Origin: Mycolicibacterium fallax
GTDB taxonomy: Bacteria; Actinomycetota; Actinomycetes; Mycobacteriales; Mycobacteriaceae
Assembly (NCBI RefSeq): GCF_010726955.1
Contig: NZ_AP022603.1
Span: forward strand, 2,852,001-2,916,000
Length of the DNA: 64,000 nucleotides
Direction of reading: 5' to 3'
The notes below the pieces were generated by a model, which ran no database searches, was not told the DNA's origin, and saw only the letters and a program-made list of their open reading frames with translations. A program made the translations under genes and the position numbers. Positions within the stretch are counted from its first letter, which is position 1. The number at the start of each line of letters is the position of its first letter. Below are positions 1 to 13,722 of the stretch, in pieces.

Positions 1-413
1 CGCGTCCCGCTCGCTAACCGGCGCGGTCCCCGAGAAGTCTCGGGTCGCAGCCGTATCGCCCATGGGCGGGCGACTGTTCGAGGGTACTTAGGCCTGTTCG
101 CCCGGTCAAACCACGCCGCGACGACCTCGGGGAACACCGGCAATTGTTACCGATCGGTTGGCAGCCCGAGACAAACCTGTTAGCTTCTGCCAGATCGCTT
201 TTCAACGAAGCGTCCACACAACTCCATGACGATGCCAGCCCACCGGCCGATATCCGTGTCACCGCAGGTCACAGCGTGTGTCGCATGAAATCGCCCGGCT
301 CCTCCGATACCGGTGGCACAACTGTCCACACCTGTGGATAACCTTGTGGACGAATGTTCGTCTCGGACCGCGATCGGACCGGCCGAAACCACTTTGACCT
401 AGGGGGATCACGT
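1..413. other. non-coding region upstream of dnaA
   Basis: No convincing gene is visible in this stretch. Open frames here lack a good start and a family signature. In mycobacteria the dnaA upstream region is long and carries the dnaA promoters, with rpmH further upstream on the other strand; rpmH lies outside this window. The only clear structure is the DnaA-box cluster at 322-353, listed separately. dnaA itself starts at 414. Confidence 0.7.
322..353. promoter_or_regulatory. cluster of three DnaA-box-like 9-mers upstream of dnaA
   Basis: CTGTCCACA (322-330) differs at one base from the mycobacterial box TTGTCCACA. TGTGGATAA (333-341) is the exact reverse complement of the classical box TTATCCACA. 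TGTGGACGA (345-353) differs at one base from the reverse of TTGTCCACA. Three near-contiguous boxes 60-90 bp before the dnaA start suggest DnaA autoregulation. This is inference from motif matching only. Confidence 0.6.
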
Positions 414-1874
414 ATGACCGATGATCCCGCCATCTCATTCGCCGTCCTGTGGACCGACGTGGTCGCCGAACTCAACGGCGACGACGGCACCGCCCCGGTC
501 CTGACCCCGCAACAGCGCGCCTGGCTCAAGCTCGTCCGACCGTTGAACTTCGTCGAGGGCTTCGCGCTGCTTTCGGTGCCGAGCGGATTCGTGCAGAACG
601 AAATCGAACGGCACCTGCGCAGCCACATCGTCGACGCACTCAGCCGCCGGCTCGGACAGCCCGTGGAACTCGGTGTGCGAATCGCCCCGCCGGACGCCGA
701 CGACGAGGATCCCGCGGCCTCCCCCGCCTCCGAGGACCTCGAGGAGGAGGTCCGCGACGACGACGAAGTCGACAACGCGCATGACAACTGGCCGAATCAT
801 TTCGCGCCGGATCGCAGCCAGATCGGCTCCGACGCTTCGGAGGCCAACAGCCTCAACCGTCGCTACACCTTCGACACCTTCGTCATCGGCGCGTCCAACC
901 GGTTCGCGCACGCCGCCGCGCTGGCCATTGCCGAGGCACCGGCTCGGGCCTACAACCCGTTGTTCATCTGGGGTGAATCCGGTCTCGGCAAGACCCACCT
1001 GCTGCACGCCGCCGGCAACTACGCCCAGCGGCTCTTCCCCGAGATGCGGGTCAAGTACGTCAGCACCGAAGAATTCACCAACGACTTCATCAACTCGCTG
1101 CGCGATGACCGCAAGGTGGCGTTCAAGCGCAGCTACCGCGACATCGACATCCTGCTGATCGACGACATCCAGTTCATCGAGGGCAAGGAAGGTATCCAGG
1201 AAGAGTTCTTCCACACCTTCAACACCCTGCACAACGCCAACAAGCAGATCGTCATCTCCTCGGACCGTCCGCCCAAGAAGCTGGCCACCCTGGAGGACCG
1301 GCTGCGGACCCGCTTCGAATGGGGTCTGATCACCGACGTTCAGCCGCCCGACATCGAAACCCGCATAGCCATCCTGCGGAAGAAGGCGCAGATGGAGCGC
1401 CTGGACGTGCCCGACGACGTGCTCGAACTCATCGCCACCAGCATCGAGCGCAATATCCGTGAGCTCGAGGGCGCGTTGATCCGGGTGACCGCGTTCGCCT
1501 CGCTGAACCGCACCCAGATCGACACCGCGCTGGCCGAGATCGTGTTGCGCGACCTGATCGCCGACGCCGGCACCATCCAGATCAGCATCGCCACGATCAT
1601 GGCGGCCACCGCGGAGTACTTCGACACCACCGTGGAGGAACTGCGCGGACCGGGTAAGACCCGCTCGCTAGCCCAGTCCCGGCAGATCGCGATGTACCTG
1701 TGCCGTGAGCTCACCGACCTGTCGCTGCCGAAGATCGGCCAGGCATTCGGCCGCGACCACACCACGGTGATGTACGCGCAGAAGAAGATCCTCAAGGAGA
1801 TGGCGGTTCGCCAGGAGATCTTCGATCACGTCAAGGAACTCACCACCCGGATCCGGCAGCGTTCCAAGCACTGA
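414..1874 (+). CDS. dnaA: chromosomal replication initiator protein DnaA
   Basis: DnaA is the AAA+ initiator that binds DnaA boxes in oriC, melts the origin and loads the helicase. The 486-residue product has the N-terminal helicase-interaction domain, an acidic Asp/Glu-rich linker at about residues 95-125, and a Walker A motif GESGLGKTH near residue 187. Walker B is ILLIDDIQF near 244, and the C-terminal box-binding signature [10 protein letters not shown] lies near 445. The start ATG at 414 gives MTDDP, as in M. tuberculosis DnaA. An in-frame ATG at 354 would add 20 unrelated residues and is rejected. The oriC interval and dnaN follow directly. Confidence 0.98.
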   Translation: MTDDPAISFAVLWTDVVAELNGDDGTAPVLTPQQRAWLKLVRPLNFVEGFALLSVPSGFVQNEIERHLRSHIVDALSRRLGQPVELGVRIAPPDADDEDPAASPASEDLEEEVRDDDEVDNAHDNWPNHFAPDRSQIGSDASEANSLNRRYTFDTFVIGASNRFAHAAALAIAEAPARAYNPLFIWGESGLGKTHLLHAAGNYAQRLFPEMRVKYVSTEEFTNDFINSLRDDRKVAFKRSYRDIDILLIDDIQFIEGKEGIQEEFFHTFNTLHNANKQIVISSDRPPKKLATLEDRLRTRFEWGLITDVQPPDIETRIAILRKKAQMERLDVPDDVLELIATSIERNIRELEGALIRVTAFASLNRTQIDTALAEIVLRDLIADAGTIQISIATIMAATAEYFDTTVEELRGPGKTRSLAQSRQIAMYLCRELTDLSLPKIGQAFGRDHTTVMYAQKKILKEMAVRQEIFDHVKELTTRIRQRSKH

Positions 1875-2506
1875 ATCGCTCCAAGCCCTGAATCGCTGCA
1901 CGCCCTCAGTGGCTCCACGCCCGGAATCGGCCGCAATTCCGCGACACACCCCCACGACACGCCCAACCGTGGACGCCGCACCGGTCGCCGCGGTCAAGAA
2001 ACTTCAGTCACACCCACCACAGGCGTTTGCACACCGGGGTGGGGACCGCCTGTGGACTACCGGGGGCCAATCCTGCGGGCCGGCTGTGACCAACCTGGAC
2101 AACCGCCCGTCATCCACACCCACTCGCTCGGCCGCTGCGAGTTATCCCAACCGGCCACACAGTCTGATCTCCCGGTTGAACTGGGTGAACCCTGGGTTAT
2201 CCCCAGATTGCACAAGGGCTAATACTGATACCGGTATATCTATCTAGATTCTTCTCAGAAGTAGCCCGTTGGGGATCAACGCCGCACAGCGGCGGCGGCC
2301 CGGGCCCGCGCCCGGCGGATCCGGGTCGGCCGATCCGCTTTCAACTTTGCGGAGAAAGCTCTACGGTTGTGATTCGATCGCCGATGTCGCCGCCAGGCGC
2401 CTCCGATCGGCGCAACCGTGGGTAATCCCCGTTCAGGTGGACTTCTTCGGCTGCGCGTTGCTCGTGATGGAAGCGAAAGGGACACTCCGTAGATGGTGGT
2501 TACACC
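1875..2506. other. oriC: origin of replication (oriC), dnaA-dnaN intergenic region
   Basis: This 632-bp gene-free interval between dnaA and dnaN is where mycobacterial oriC lies. DnaA-box-like 9-mers visible by eye include TGTGGACTA (2051-2059), TCATCCACA (2110-2118), TTATCCCAA (2142-2150) and TTATCCCCA (2197-2205). The most A/T-rich stretch of the interval, about 2221-2262 (containing GGTATATCTATCTAGATTC), follows the last box and is the likely unwinding element. Short open frames inside it, such as one at 1909-2247, have no start signal or family signature. The dnaN promoter should lie in the right part, but I could not fix its position. Confidence 0.85.
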
Positions 2507-3694
2507 GTGACCTCGACTGTCGGTCTGAGCGATCTCCGGTTCCGTGTCGTTCGTGAGGACTTCGCCGATGCCGTGGCCTGGGTGGCCCGCAACCTGCCGT
2601 CTCGGCCGACCGCGCCGGTGCTGGCCGGGGTGCTGCTGACCGGCACCGACAACGGCCTGGTGGTGTCCGGCTTCGACTACGAGGTCTCCGCGGAAGTTCG
2701 CGTCGCCGCTGAAATTTCCTCCCCGGGAAGCATTTTGGTCTCCGGTCGGCTGCTCTCGGACATCACCCGCGCGCTGCCGGGTAAGCCCGTCGACGTCAGC
2801 GTGGAAGGCACCCGGGTGCTGATCAGCTGCGGAAGTGCGAAGTTTTCGCTGCCCACCATGGCGGTGGAGGACTACCCGGCGCTGCCGGAGCTGCCCGAAG
2901 AGACCGGGGTGCTCTCGGCCGAGGAGTTCGCCGAGGCGATCAGCCAGGTCGCGGTCGCCGCGGGCAAGGACGACACCCTGCCGATGCTCACCGGCATCCG
3001 GATGGAGATCCTCGGCGAGACCGTGGTGCTGGCCGCCACCGACCGGTTCCGGCTTGCGGTACGGGAGCTGACCTGGTCGACCACCGGTGGCACCGAGGCC
3101 GCGGTGCTGGTGCCGGCCAAGACGCTGGCCGAGGCCGCCAAGGCCGGCGCGTCGGGCACCGAGGTGCACATCGCCCTTGGCGCCGGACCCAGTGTCGGTA
3201 CCGAGGGGTTGCTCGGGATTCGCAGCGACGGCAAGCGCAGTACCACCCGGCTGCTGGACGCCGAGTTCCCGAAGTTTCGGCAGCTGCTGCCCGGTGAGCA
3301 CACCGCGACCGCGACGATCAACGTCGGTGAGCTCGCCGAGGCGATCAAGCGCGTCGCGCTGGTTGCCGATCGCGGCGCCCAGGTCCGGATGGAATTCGCC
3401 GAGGATTTGCTGCGGCTGTCGGCCGGCAGCGAGGACGCCGGCCGCGCCGAGGAAGAACTCTCGGTGGAGTTCGCCGGGGAGCCGCTGACCATCGCGTTCA
3501 ACCCGACCTACCTGACCGACGGCCTGGCCGCGCTGCATTCCGCGCGGGTGTCGTTCGGTTTCACCACGTCCAACAAGCCCGCGGTGCTGCGTCCGGTCGC
3601 CGATGACGCCGACCCGATCTCCGGTCCGGGGCCGTTCCCGGCGCTGGTGTCGGAGTACGTCTATCTGCTGATGCCGGTGCGGCTGCCGGGTTGA
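2507..3694 (+). CDS. dnaN: DNA polymerase III subunit beta (sliding clamp)
   Basis: DnaN is the ring-shaped processivity factor that tethers the replicative polymerase and repair proteins to DNA. The 395-residue product is near the usual length of about 400 and contains the mycobacterial clamp sequences [31 protein letters not shown] and the C-terminal [12 protein letters not shown]. Three similar clamp domains of about 120-130 residues are expected. The start is GTG at 2507, giving [12 protein letters not shown], consistent with the Mtb VGLTDLTF N-terminus. recF follows after 18 bp. There is no gnd gene between dnaN and recF, as in M. tuberculosis and unlike some fast-growing mycobacteria. 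Confidence 0.97.
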   Translation: MTSTVGLSDLRFRVVREDFADAVAWVARNLPSRPTAPVLAGVLLTGTDNGLVVSGFDYEVSAEVRVAAEISSPGSILVSGRLLSDITRALPGKPVDVSVEGTRVLISCGSAKFSLPTMAVEDYPALPELPEETGVLSAEEFAEAISQVAVAAGKDDTLPMLTGIRMEILGETVVLAATDRFRLAVRELTWSTTGGTEAAVLVPAKTLAEAAKAGASGTEVHIALGAGPSVGTEGLLGIRSDGKRSTTRLLDAEFPKFRQLLPGEHTATATINVGELAEAIKRVALVADRGAQVRMEFAEDLLRLSAGSEDAGRAEEELSVEFAGEPLTIAFNPTYLTDGLAALHSARVSFGFTTSNKPAVLRPVADDADPISGPGPFPALVSEYVYLLMPVRLPG

Positions 3695-3712
3695 TCACCC
3701 CCGGACCGGGAT

Positions 3713-4864
3713 GTGTACGTACGTCAGCTCGCGTTGCGGGACTTTCGGTCCTGGTCCGCGGTGGATCTCGAATTGTCGCCGGGCCGAACGGTATTCGTCG
3801 GCTCCAACGGTTTTGGCAAGACGAATCTGATCGAGGCGCTGTGGTACAGCGCGACGCTCGGTTCGCACCGGGTGGCCAGTGATGCGCCGCTGATCCGGTC
3901 CGGCGCCGAGCGCGCGGTGGTCTCCACGATCGTCGTCAACGAGGGCCGCGAGCTGGCCGTCGACCTGGAGATTGTCACGGGCCGGGCCAACAAGGCCCGG
4001 TTGAACCGGTCGCCGGTGCGCAGTCCCCGCGAGGTGATCGGGGCGGTCCAGGCGGTGTTGTTCGCCCCCGAAGATCTGGCGTTGGTGCGCGGTGAACCGG
4101 GGGAACGACGGCGCTATCTCGACGACCTGGCGACGTTGCGCCGGCCGCGGATCGCCGGGGTTCGGGCGGATTACGACAAGGTGCTCAAGCAGCGCACCGC
4201 GTTGCTGAAGTCGGCGACCGGGGGCCGCTGGCACCGCGATCCCGGTGTCATCTCGACCCTGGAGGTGTGGGACCAGCAGTTGGTCGCGCACGGCGCGCAG
4301 CTGATTGCGGCCAGGCTCGAGTTGATCACCGAGCTCGCTCCGCAACTCGTCGGCGCCTATCACCGGTTGGCGCCGGCGTCGCGGGCCGCGGCCATCGGCT
4401 ACCGCAGTGCGGTTCCGGCGATCGGCGAGGGAACCGCGAGTACCGTCGCGGATCTGGAAACCGCACTGCTGGAGGAACTCGCCCGTCGCAGAACTGCCGA
4501 GCTGGAGCGCGGGATATGCCTGGTCGGGCCGCATCGCGACGACCTGGAGCTGCGGCTGGGGGACCAACTCGCGAAGGGATTCGCCAGCCACGGCGAATCC
4601 TGGTCGATGGCGCTGTCGCTGCGGCTGGCCTCCTATGAACTGCTCCGCTCGGAGGGCACCGAGCCGGTCCTGCTGCTCGACGATGTGTTCGCCGAGCTCG
4701 ATGTGGCGCGGCGCCGGGCGTTGGCCGAGGTCGCCGCGGCCGCCGAGCAGGTGTTGATCACCGCGGCGGTCGGCGACGACATCCCGGATAATTGGGATGC
4801 CCGCCGGATCGGCATCGACCTGCGGGATGTCGACGGACAGCGAACATCGGCGATGATCGAATGA
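3713..4864 (+). CDS. recF: DNA replication and repair protein RecF
   Basis: RecF is an SMC-like ABC ATPase that, with RecO and RecR, loads RecA at gaps and stalled forks. The 383 residues start with [14 protein letters not shown], the typical RecF N-terminus. Walker A is [10 protein letters not shown] near residue 32. The signature-like region falls around [15 protein letters not shown], and the Walker B/D-loop segment is [13 protein letters not shown] near residue 320. GTG at 3713 is chosen because it gives this N-terminus. The DUF721 gene starts 7 bp after the stop, so the two are probably co-transcribed with dnaN. Confidence 0.96.
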   Translation: MYVRQLALRDFRSWSAVDLELSPGRTVFVGSNGFGKTNLIEALWYSATLGSHRVASDAPLIRSGAERAVVSTIVVNEGRELAVDLEIVTGRANKARLNRSPVRSPREVIGAVQAVLFAPEDLALVRGEPGERRRYLDDLATLRRPRIAGVRADYDKVLKQRTALLKSATGGRWHRDPGVISTLEVWDQQLVAHGAQLIAARLELITELAPQLVGAYHRLAPASRAAAIGYRSAVPAIGEGTASTVADLETALLEELARRRTAELERGICLVGPHRDDLELRLGDQLAKGFASHGESWSMALSLRLASYELLRSEGTEPVLLLDDVFAELDVARRRALAEVAAAAEQVLITAAVGDDIPDNWDARRIGIDLRDVDGQRTSAMIE

Positions 4865-4871
4865 GGTTCGG

Positions 4872-5444
4872 ATGACTGCGGACAACGAGAACCAGCCGGG
4901 CACCGGCGCCGAGGATCCGGATGCGCCCCGGGGCATGGATCTGGTTCGCCGCGCCCTCGAGGAGGCCCGCGGTGCGGCGCGCACCCAGGGCAAGGATGTC
5001 GGTCGTGGCCGGTACTCCCCCGCCGAACCCCGGAAAGACCGCAGTTCCGGTCGGCGGCGGCGCTGGTCCGGGCCGGGCCCGGACAGCCGCGACCCACAGC
5101 CCTTCGCCTCGGCGAGCCGCGACCTGGCCAAATCACGGGGCTGGACACCACGGGTGGCGGAAGGAACGGTGCTGGGCCAGTGGTCGGTGGTGGTCGGTGA
5201 GGACATCTCCGCGCACGCCAGCCCGACCGGTCTGCGGGACGGAATACTGAGTATCACTGCGGAATCAACGGCCTGGGCCACCCAGTTGCGGCATATGCAG
5301 GCGCAACTTTTGGCCAAGATCGCCGCGGCGGTCGGGGACGGCGTGGTGACCAGCCTGCGGATCACCGGGCCGGCGGGGCCGTCCTGGCGCAAAGGGCCGC
5401 GCAGCATGCCCGGGGGTCGCGGACCCCGCGACACCTACGGCTGA
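4872..5444 (+). CDS. dciA: DUF721 / DciA family protein (Rv0004 orthologue)
   Basis: This 190-residue protein occupies the Rv0004 position between recF and gyrB. Its core at about residues 75-165 ([25 protein letters not shown], then [15 protein letters not shown]) is the DUF721/DciA fold, described as an ancestral helicase operator that works with replicative DnaB. The N-terminal 70 residues are Arg/Pro/Gly-rich and probably disordered. ATG at 4872 follows a GAGGTTCGG ribosome site 7 bp after recF. The fold assignment is firm; the helicase-loading role is taken from work on the family. Confidence 0.9.
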   Translation: MTADNENQPGTGAEDPDAPRGMDLVRRALEEARGAARTQGKDVGRGRYSPAEPRKDRSSGRRRRWSGPGPDSRDPQPFASASRDLAKSRGWTPRVAEGTVLGQWSVVVGEDISAHASPTGLRDGILSITAESTAWATQLRHMQAQLLAKIAAAVGDGVVTSLRITGPAGPSWRKGPRSMPGGRGPRDTYG

Positions 5445-5584
5445 TTGTCCGCTGATTGCCCCGAGAACGCCGAATCGATCGATCTGAAGCGAAATGACGC
5501 ACCCACCGCGGCGATAATCCGCCCACGGCGCAATTAGCGCGGTGGAAACGCGGCCTGAGCACCGGTGCTGTCGGCTGGGCACGG

Positions 5585-5590
5585 TAGACT
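5585..5590 (+). promoter_or_regulatory. candidate gyrB -10 element
   Basis: TAGACT fits the mycobacterial -10 consensus TAnnnT. A transcript starting near 5597 would have a leader of about 60 nt carrying AAGGAG (5641-5646) before the gyrB GTG at 5659. No clear -35 is visible. The 214-bp gap between the DUF721 gene and gyrB contains no gene. Confidence 0.4.
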
Positions 5591-5616
5591 ATGCAGGAAA
5601 CTCGCCTGCGCCGTGA

Positions 5617-7686
<2,070 letters not shown>

Positions 7687-7733
7687 CCACATCGCGCATA
7701 TCGAAACTCACTAGAGACGTAACCGAGGAATAG

Positions 7734-10235
<2,502 letters not shown>

Positions 10236-10274
10236 CCACTCGGCACCGTCGAGCGGCAGACACGAGGGAGCAGC

Positions 10275-11126
10275 GTGACGTCACCGAATGAGTCCGGATC
10301 GACGACGCCGTCGGAACCCGCCGGCGGCAGCGGGCAGCGGACGGGTGAGCACGCCGCCCGCCCGGTGCCCCGGCCCGGTGAGGCCGGCGCGCCGGTGCCG
10401 CGGCTGACCGAGTCCGGCGAGGCGCCGCCCTGGCAGCGCGGTTCGGGACGGGCGCAGACCTCGGGTCCGCGCCCGGTCGCCGAGCCGGACGCCCGGGCCA
10501 AGGCCCGGGTGACCGCGCACACCGGCCCGGCCGAGCCCAAGCGGCCCGCCGCCGACGCGGAGGGCGCTCGCGCCGAGGCCGGCCGCCCGGACGGTGCCCG
10601 TCCGGAGCCTGGACGCGCGGAGGCGACCCGCGGCAAGGATTTCGGCAGTGAACTGCCGGACCTGTCCGGTCCGCGGCCGGTCCGCAAGCCGGCGGCCGAC
10701 CGGGAGCAGGAGTCCTCGCGGCCGGCCGGCCGACTTCAGGTGGGTGCGCGGTCCAAGACCTCCGGTCCGGTGCGCGCCAGCATGCAGATTCGCCGGATCG
10801 ACCCGTGGAGCACCCTGAAGGTGTCGCTGCTGCTGTCGGTGGCGCTGTTCTTCGTCTGGATGATCGCGGTGGCGATCCTCTACCTGGTGCTCGGCGGCAT
10901 GGGGGTGTGGACCAAGCTGAACAGCAACGTCGGCGACCTGCTGAACAGCGCGGGCGGGACCGGCGGTGAACTGGTCTCGGCGGGCTCCATCTTCGGTGGG
11001 TCCCTGCTGATCGGCCTGGTGAACATCGTGGTGCTGACCGCGCTGGCGACCATCGGGGCCTTCGTCTACAACCTGAGTACCGACATCGTGGGCGGAATCG
11101 AGGTCACCCTGGCCGACCGGGATTAG
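10275..11126 (+). CDS. DUF3566 transmembrane protein (Rv0007 orthologue)
   Basis: This protein of unknown function lies immediately downstream of gyrA in actinobacteria. The 283 residues begin with about 165 Pro/Ala/Arg/Gly-rich residues that look disordered. The DUF3566 domain starts at [19 protein letters not shown]. It has two membrane segments, [20 protein letters not shown] and [20 protein letters not shown], separated by a short Gly/Ser-rich loop. GTG at 10275 follows ACGAGGGAGCAGC, a good ribosome site. The length is close to the roughly 300 residues of Rv0007. It probably belongs to the gyrBA transcript (39-bp gap). Confidence 0.9.
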   Translation: MTSPNESGSTTPSEPAGGSGQRTGEHAARPVPRPGEAGAPVPRLTESGEAPPWQRGSGRAQTSGPRPVAEPDARAKARVTAHTGPAEPKRPAADAEGARAEAGRPDGARPEPGRAEATRGKDFGSELPDLSGPRPVRKPAADREQESSRPAGRLQVGARSKTSGPVRASMQIRRIDPWSTLKVSLLLSVALFFVWMIAVAILYLVLGGMGVWTKLNSNVGDLLNSAGGTGGELVSAGSIFGGSLLIGLVNIVVLTALATIGAFVYNLSTDIVGGIEVTLADRD

Positions 11127-11182
11127 CCGGTTTGGTCGCGGCCAACGTGTGCGGTAATCTCGCTGCGCGGTTGTTCGCAAAC

Positions 11183-11256
11183 GGGCCTATAGCTCAGGTG
11201 GTTAGAGCGCTTCGCTGATAACGAAGAGGTCGGAGGTTCGAGTCCTCCTAGGCCCA
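11183..11256 (+). tRNA. ileT: tRNA-Ile (GAT anticodon)
   Basis: A 74-nt cloverleaf. The acceptor strands GGGCCTA and TAGGCCC pair, followed by discriminator A at 11256. The anticodon loop is CTGATAA (anticodon GAT) and the T-loop is GGTTCGAGTCC. It lies between the DUF3566 gene and tRNA-Ala, as in M. tuberculosis. CCA is not fully encoded. Confidence 0.97.
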
Positions 11257-11297
11257 CCGGCTTTCGCCGGCGGATTACCCCGGCACGAAAGGTCCCC

Positions 11298-11441
11298 GTG
11301 ACTGCGCTGATACGGATCCTCCTCGCGGCGGTGGTAGCGGTCGGGGCCGCGGTCGCGTGGTCACGATTCCGCGGTGAGGTGTGGCACTGCATCCCCGAGG
11401 AGACCGAACAGCCCGCCGGTCGGCGGGTCGAGGGGCCTTAG
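11298..11441 (+). CDS. small membrane-anchored protein of the DLW-39 type
   Basis: This 47-residue ORF lies between tRNA-Ile and tRNA-Ala. It starts at GTG 11298: MTALIRILLAAVVAVGAAVA is a single hydrophobic helix, followed by WSRFRGEVWHCIPEET and a short polar tail. Actinobacteria commonly have a tiny DLW-39 family protein at this place; the EVW triplet here would correspond to the DLW motif. The stop codon TAG (11439-11441) lies inside the tRNA-Ala gene, an overlap of 10 nt. The assignment rests on position, hydrophobic start and size, and its function is unknown. It could be a non-translated spacer. Confidence 0.55.
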   Translation: MTALIRILLAAVVAVGAAVAWSRFRGEVWHCIPEETEQPAGRRVEGP

Positions 11442-11504
11442 CTCAGTTGGTAGAGCGCTGCCTTTGCAAGGCAGATGTCAGGAGTTCGAATCTCCTAGGC
11501 TCCA
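11432..11504 (+). tRNA. alaT: tRNA-Ala (TGC anticodon)
   Basis: A 73-nt cloverleaf. The acceptor strands GGGGCCT and AGGCTCC pair with one wobble, followed by discriminator A at 11504. The anticodon stem-loop CTGCCTTTGCAAGGCAG carries TGC, and the T-loop is GAGTTCGAATCTC. The gene's first 10 nt are also the last codons of the small ORF 11298-11441. Confidence 0.97.
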
Positions 11505-11587
11505 CAAGTAATCGGCGGTGCTCGACGCCCGACAGGCTTGTCACCGAACCCGGCACAGCCGGCCCGTCGTCCGATAGCGTTGCGGAC

Positions 11588-12076
11588 ATGACTCGTAGCG
11601 CAAGCACCCGCATCCTCGGTGCGGCCGTCGGTGCCCTGGTCCTCGGCTTCGGCGGGGTGGCCTGCGGCACGAGTAACGACGAGCCGGAGCCGACCACCTC
11701 CACCACGACGACCAGCCCGTCTGCCGCGACGACCGTCAGTACGGCGCCGGCCGCCCCGACGGCGACCGAGACCGCCACCGGCACCCCCACTCAGACCGTG
11801 ACGGTCACCTCGACGGTGCCGATGATGCCGAACCCCAACGGTGACGGCACCGAGGTGCCGTGCGAGGGCACCATCTGTACCAATCCCAACCACGGCGCGG
11901 GCACCGATCCGGCCGAAAACGGTGGCGCGGAGATGCCGAACCCCAACGGCGACGGCAGCGAGGTGCCGTGCGAGGGCACCGTCTGCACCAACCCCAACCA
12001 CGGTGCCGGCGACCCCGAGGATGGCCCACCGGAGCCCGGCCAGACCGAGTTCACCGGGCCCGACGACGGCAATTGA
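11588..12076 (+). CDS. lipoprotein with two 26-residue cysteine-containing repeats
   Basis: The 162-residue product starts MTRSASTRIL, then a hydrophobic helix ending in the lipobox-like VAC (Cys near residue 22), so lipid anchoring is predicted. A Thr-rich linker with TQTVTVTSTVP follows. Then come two near-identical blocks of the form MPNPNGDG-x-EVPCEGT-x-CTNPNHGAG, each with two Cys that could form one disulphide. The tail is Pro/Glu/Asp-rich. I recognise no enzyme family. TAGCGT (11575-11580) lies 7 nt before the ATG and no Shine-Dalgarno is present, so the mRNA is probably leaderless. A second lipoprotein with a related Cys motif follows at 12109. Confidence 0.8.
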   Translation: MTRSASTRILGAAVGALVLGFGGVACGTSNDEPEPTTSTTTTSPSAATTVSTAPAAPTATETATGTPTQTVTVTSTVPMMPNPNGDGTEVPCEGTICTNPNHGAGTDPAENGGAEMPNPNGDGSEVPCEGTVCTNPNHGAGDPEDGPPEPGQTEFTGPDDGN

Positions 12077-12108
12077 GCGGCGGTGCGTCCGGCACGGGCC
12101 TGGCGGCC

Positions 12109-12414
12109 ATGAGGTACGTCGGTGGTGTCCTGGGCTGGGCGGTGGTGGCCGCGGCGGCGGCGACGCTGGCCGGGTGCGGCGGGCAGACGTCGGGCGCCGG
12201 CCCGGTGCTGCCGCAGCGCCCCGACAACACCTCGGTGACCTTCCCATCGGCGACCACGCCGACGCTGCCGTGTAATGAGAAGGTCTGCATCAGCCCGGCC
12301 CCGCGCACGCCCAACACCGCGCGGCGCACCGCGACCGCCACGAAGAGCGACACGGCCGCCACCGAAACGGTGACGGTGACCGAAACGGCCCCGGCGACGT
12401 CGCCGCGGCACTGA
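12109..12414 (+). CDS. small lipoprotein with PCxxxxCxxP motif
   Basis: The 101-residue product has signal helix MRYVGGVLGWAVVAAAAATLAGC with a classical LAGC lipobox (Cys23), so it should be exported and lipidated. Residues PCNEKVCISP resemble PCEGTICTNP in the lipoprotein just upstream. The C-terminus TETVTVTETAP resembles that protein's TQTVTVTSTVP linker. This suggests the two are diverged paralogues in one transcript. An in-frame TTG at 12073 overlaps the upstream stop and is an alternative start. The gene ends head-to-head with cwsA (stop codons adjacent). Function unknown. Confidence 0.75.
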   Translation: MRYVGGVLGWAVVAAAAATLAGCGGQTSGAGPVLPQRPDNTSVTFPSATTPTLPCNEKVCISPAPRTPNTARRTATATKSDTAATETVTVTETAPATSPRH

Positions 12415-12837
12415 CTAGGGCCGCGGATCGACCTCCACGCTCGGCGGCAGCGGTGAGGGCTCGGGCTGCTGCGAGCGGCGGATCACCGTGACGGCGATCG
12501 CCGCCCCGGCGAGGGAGACCAAAGTGATGCCGGCGATCAGGCCGATGCGGCGCACCCGCCGGGACTTGCCGGCCTGTGTGATGGCCTCGGGCAGACCGGC
12601 CACCACCTCCTGGGCGGCGGAGAGCTCCTCGGACACCAACTGCTGGGCGACCTCGATCTGGCGGTGCAGTTGCGCGCGCTGCAAGCGAACCTGGGCGTTG
12701 GCGGTGGCTGCTCGCGCGCTGGCCACACCCAGCCCGACGATGCCGCGGCCGATGTCAACCGGGCCCATCGCGGTATTGGCCAGGCCACGGGTCAGTCGCC
12801 GCCCGGGCGTCAGCCGGGCCTCCAAGGTCGAAGTCAT
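12415..12837 (-). CDS. cwsA: cell wall synthesis protein CwsA
   Basis: CwsA is a mycobacterial membrane protein reported to interact with CrgA and Wag31 and to help place peptidoglycan synthesis. The 140-residue product starts MTSTLEARLTPGRRLTRGLA, close to Rv0008c. It has an amphipathic, Gln/Glu/Ala-rich middle that may form a coiled coil, one membrane helix IGLIAGITLVSLAGAAIAVTV near residue 105, and the conserved tail PEPSPLPPSVEVDPRP. ATG at 12837 is chosen to match Rv0008c; a start 8 codons upstream (12861) is possible. crgA lies 1.4 kb away, the same pairing as in M. tuberculosis. Confidence 0.92.
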   Translation of the reverse strand: MTSTLEARLTPGRRLTRGLANTAMGPVDIGRGIVGLGVASARAATANAQVRLQRAQLHRQIEVAQQLVSEELSAAQEVVAGLPEAITQAGKSRRVRRIGLIAGITLVSLAGAAIAVTVIRRSQQPEPSPLPPSVEVDPRP

Positions 12838-13099
12838 CCGCCACACCCTTCCTGCCGTCACTGCACTGCTTGCTCACCCTGCCACCCGGCAGGACGATTT
12901 GGGGCGGAACAGTTTTCAAACCCACCTCTGGGCGGATGGCACAGCGCCAGCACCGGATAGATCGCGAACGCGTTGAGCGCGGGCTCGGACCGCACTGCCC
13001 ATGGTGCCTCACCGGCCGCGGTCAGGCCGATATTTCGCCTCCCGGGCGATGGCAACTCCGGATAGCTGGTGGACCTGTGCGCCGTCTGCGGGCGGCCGG

Positions 13100-13645
13100 G
13101 TGGCAGACTGTGCAGCCGTGACCAGTCCCATTCAGACCGCAACCGCCACGCTGCACACCAATCGCGGCGACATAAAGATCGCGCTGTTCGGCAACCATGC
13201 CCCCAAGACCGTCGCCAACTTCGTCGGCCTGGCCCAGGGCACCAAGGAGTACACCACCGAGAACGCCTCCGGCGGCAGCTCCGGACCGTTCTACGACGGC
13301 TCGGTGTTCCACCGGGTCATCGACGGCTTCATGATCCAGGGCGGCGACCCGACCGGCACCGGCCGCGGCGGCCCGGGCTACCGGTTCGCCGACGAGTTCC
13401 ACCCCGAGCTGGTCTTCGACAAGCCGTACCTGCTGGCGATGGCGAACGCCGGGCCCGGCACCAACGGCTCGCAGTTCTTCGTCACCGTCGGTCAGACCCC
13501 GCACCTGAACCGTCGCCACACCATCTTCGGTGAGGTTGTCGACCCGGAGTCGCAGAAGGTCGTCGACGCGATCGCCACCACCGCCACCGACCGGTCGGAT
13601 CGGCCCGCCGAGCCGGTGGTCATCGAGTCGATCACCATCGCCTAG
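13100..13645 (+). CDS. ppiA: peptidyl-prolyl cis-trans isomerase (cyclophilin) PpiA
   Basis: A cyclophilin that isomerises Xaa-Pro bonds, probably cytosolic because no signal peptide is visible. The product of about 181 residues contains [20 protein letters not shown], the active-site [37 protein letters not shown] and HTIFGEVV, all cyclophilin signatures, and matches Rv0009 throughout. GTG at 13100 (VADCAAV) mirrors the Mtb start MADCDSV; GTG at 13118 is an alternative. A strong hairpin follows the stop, between this gene and the convergent PH-domain gene. Confidence 0.95.
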   Translation: MADCAAVTSPIQTATATLHTNRGDIKIALFGNHAPKTVANFVGLAQGTKEYTTENASGGSSGPFYDGSVFHRVIDGFMIQGGDPTGTGRGGPGYRFADEFHPELVFDKPYLLAMANAGPGTNGSQFFVTVGQTPHLNRRHTIFGEVVDPESQKVVDAIATTATDRSDRPAEPVVIESITIA

Positions 13646-13662
13646 GCACCGAGCAGCACTGT

Positions 13663-13722
13663 CGCGAGCGCTCATCGCGGTACGGATCCCGACGGAAACC
13701 CGTACCTCGGTGAGCGCTCGCG
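13663..13722. terminator. bidirectional hairpin between ppiA and the PH-domain gene
   Basis: A near-perfect inverted repeat. CGCGAGCGCTCA (13663-13674) pairs with TGAGCGCTCGCG (13711-13722), and GGTACGG (13679-13685) pairs with CCGTACC (13700-13706). The intervening 4-nt segments pair except for one mismatch, giving a stem of about 23 positions and a 14-nt loop. It sits exactly between two convergent stop codons and has no long U-tract, which is usual for mycobacterial hairpin terminators. Confidence 0.75.

Noticed and set aside
354..413. In-frame ATG at 354 as the dnaA start
   Set aside because: It adds 20 residues not matching known DnaA and overlaps the DnaA-box cluster; ATG 414 gives the canonical MTDDP start.
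1909..2247. Open frame in the oriC interval
   Set aside because: Lies across DnaA boxes and the A/T-rich element, has no ribosome site, and the translation resembles no protein.
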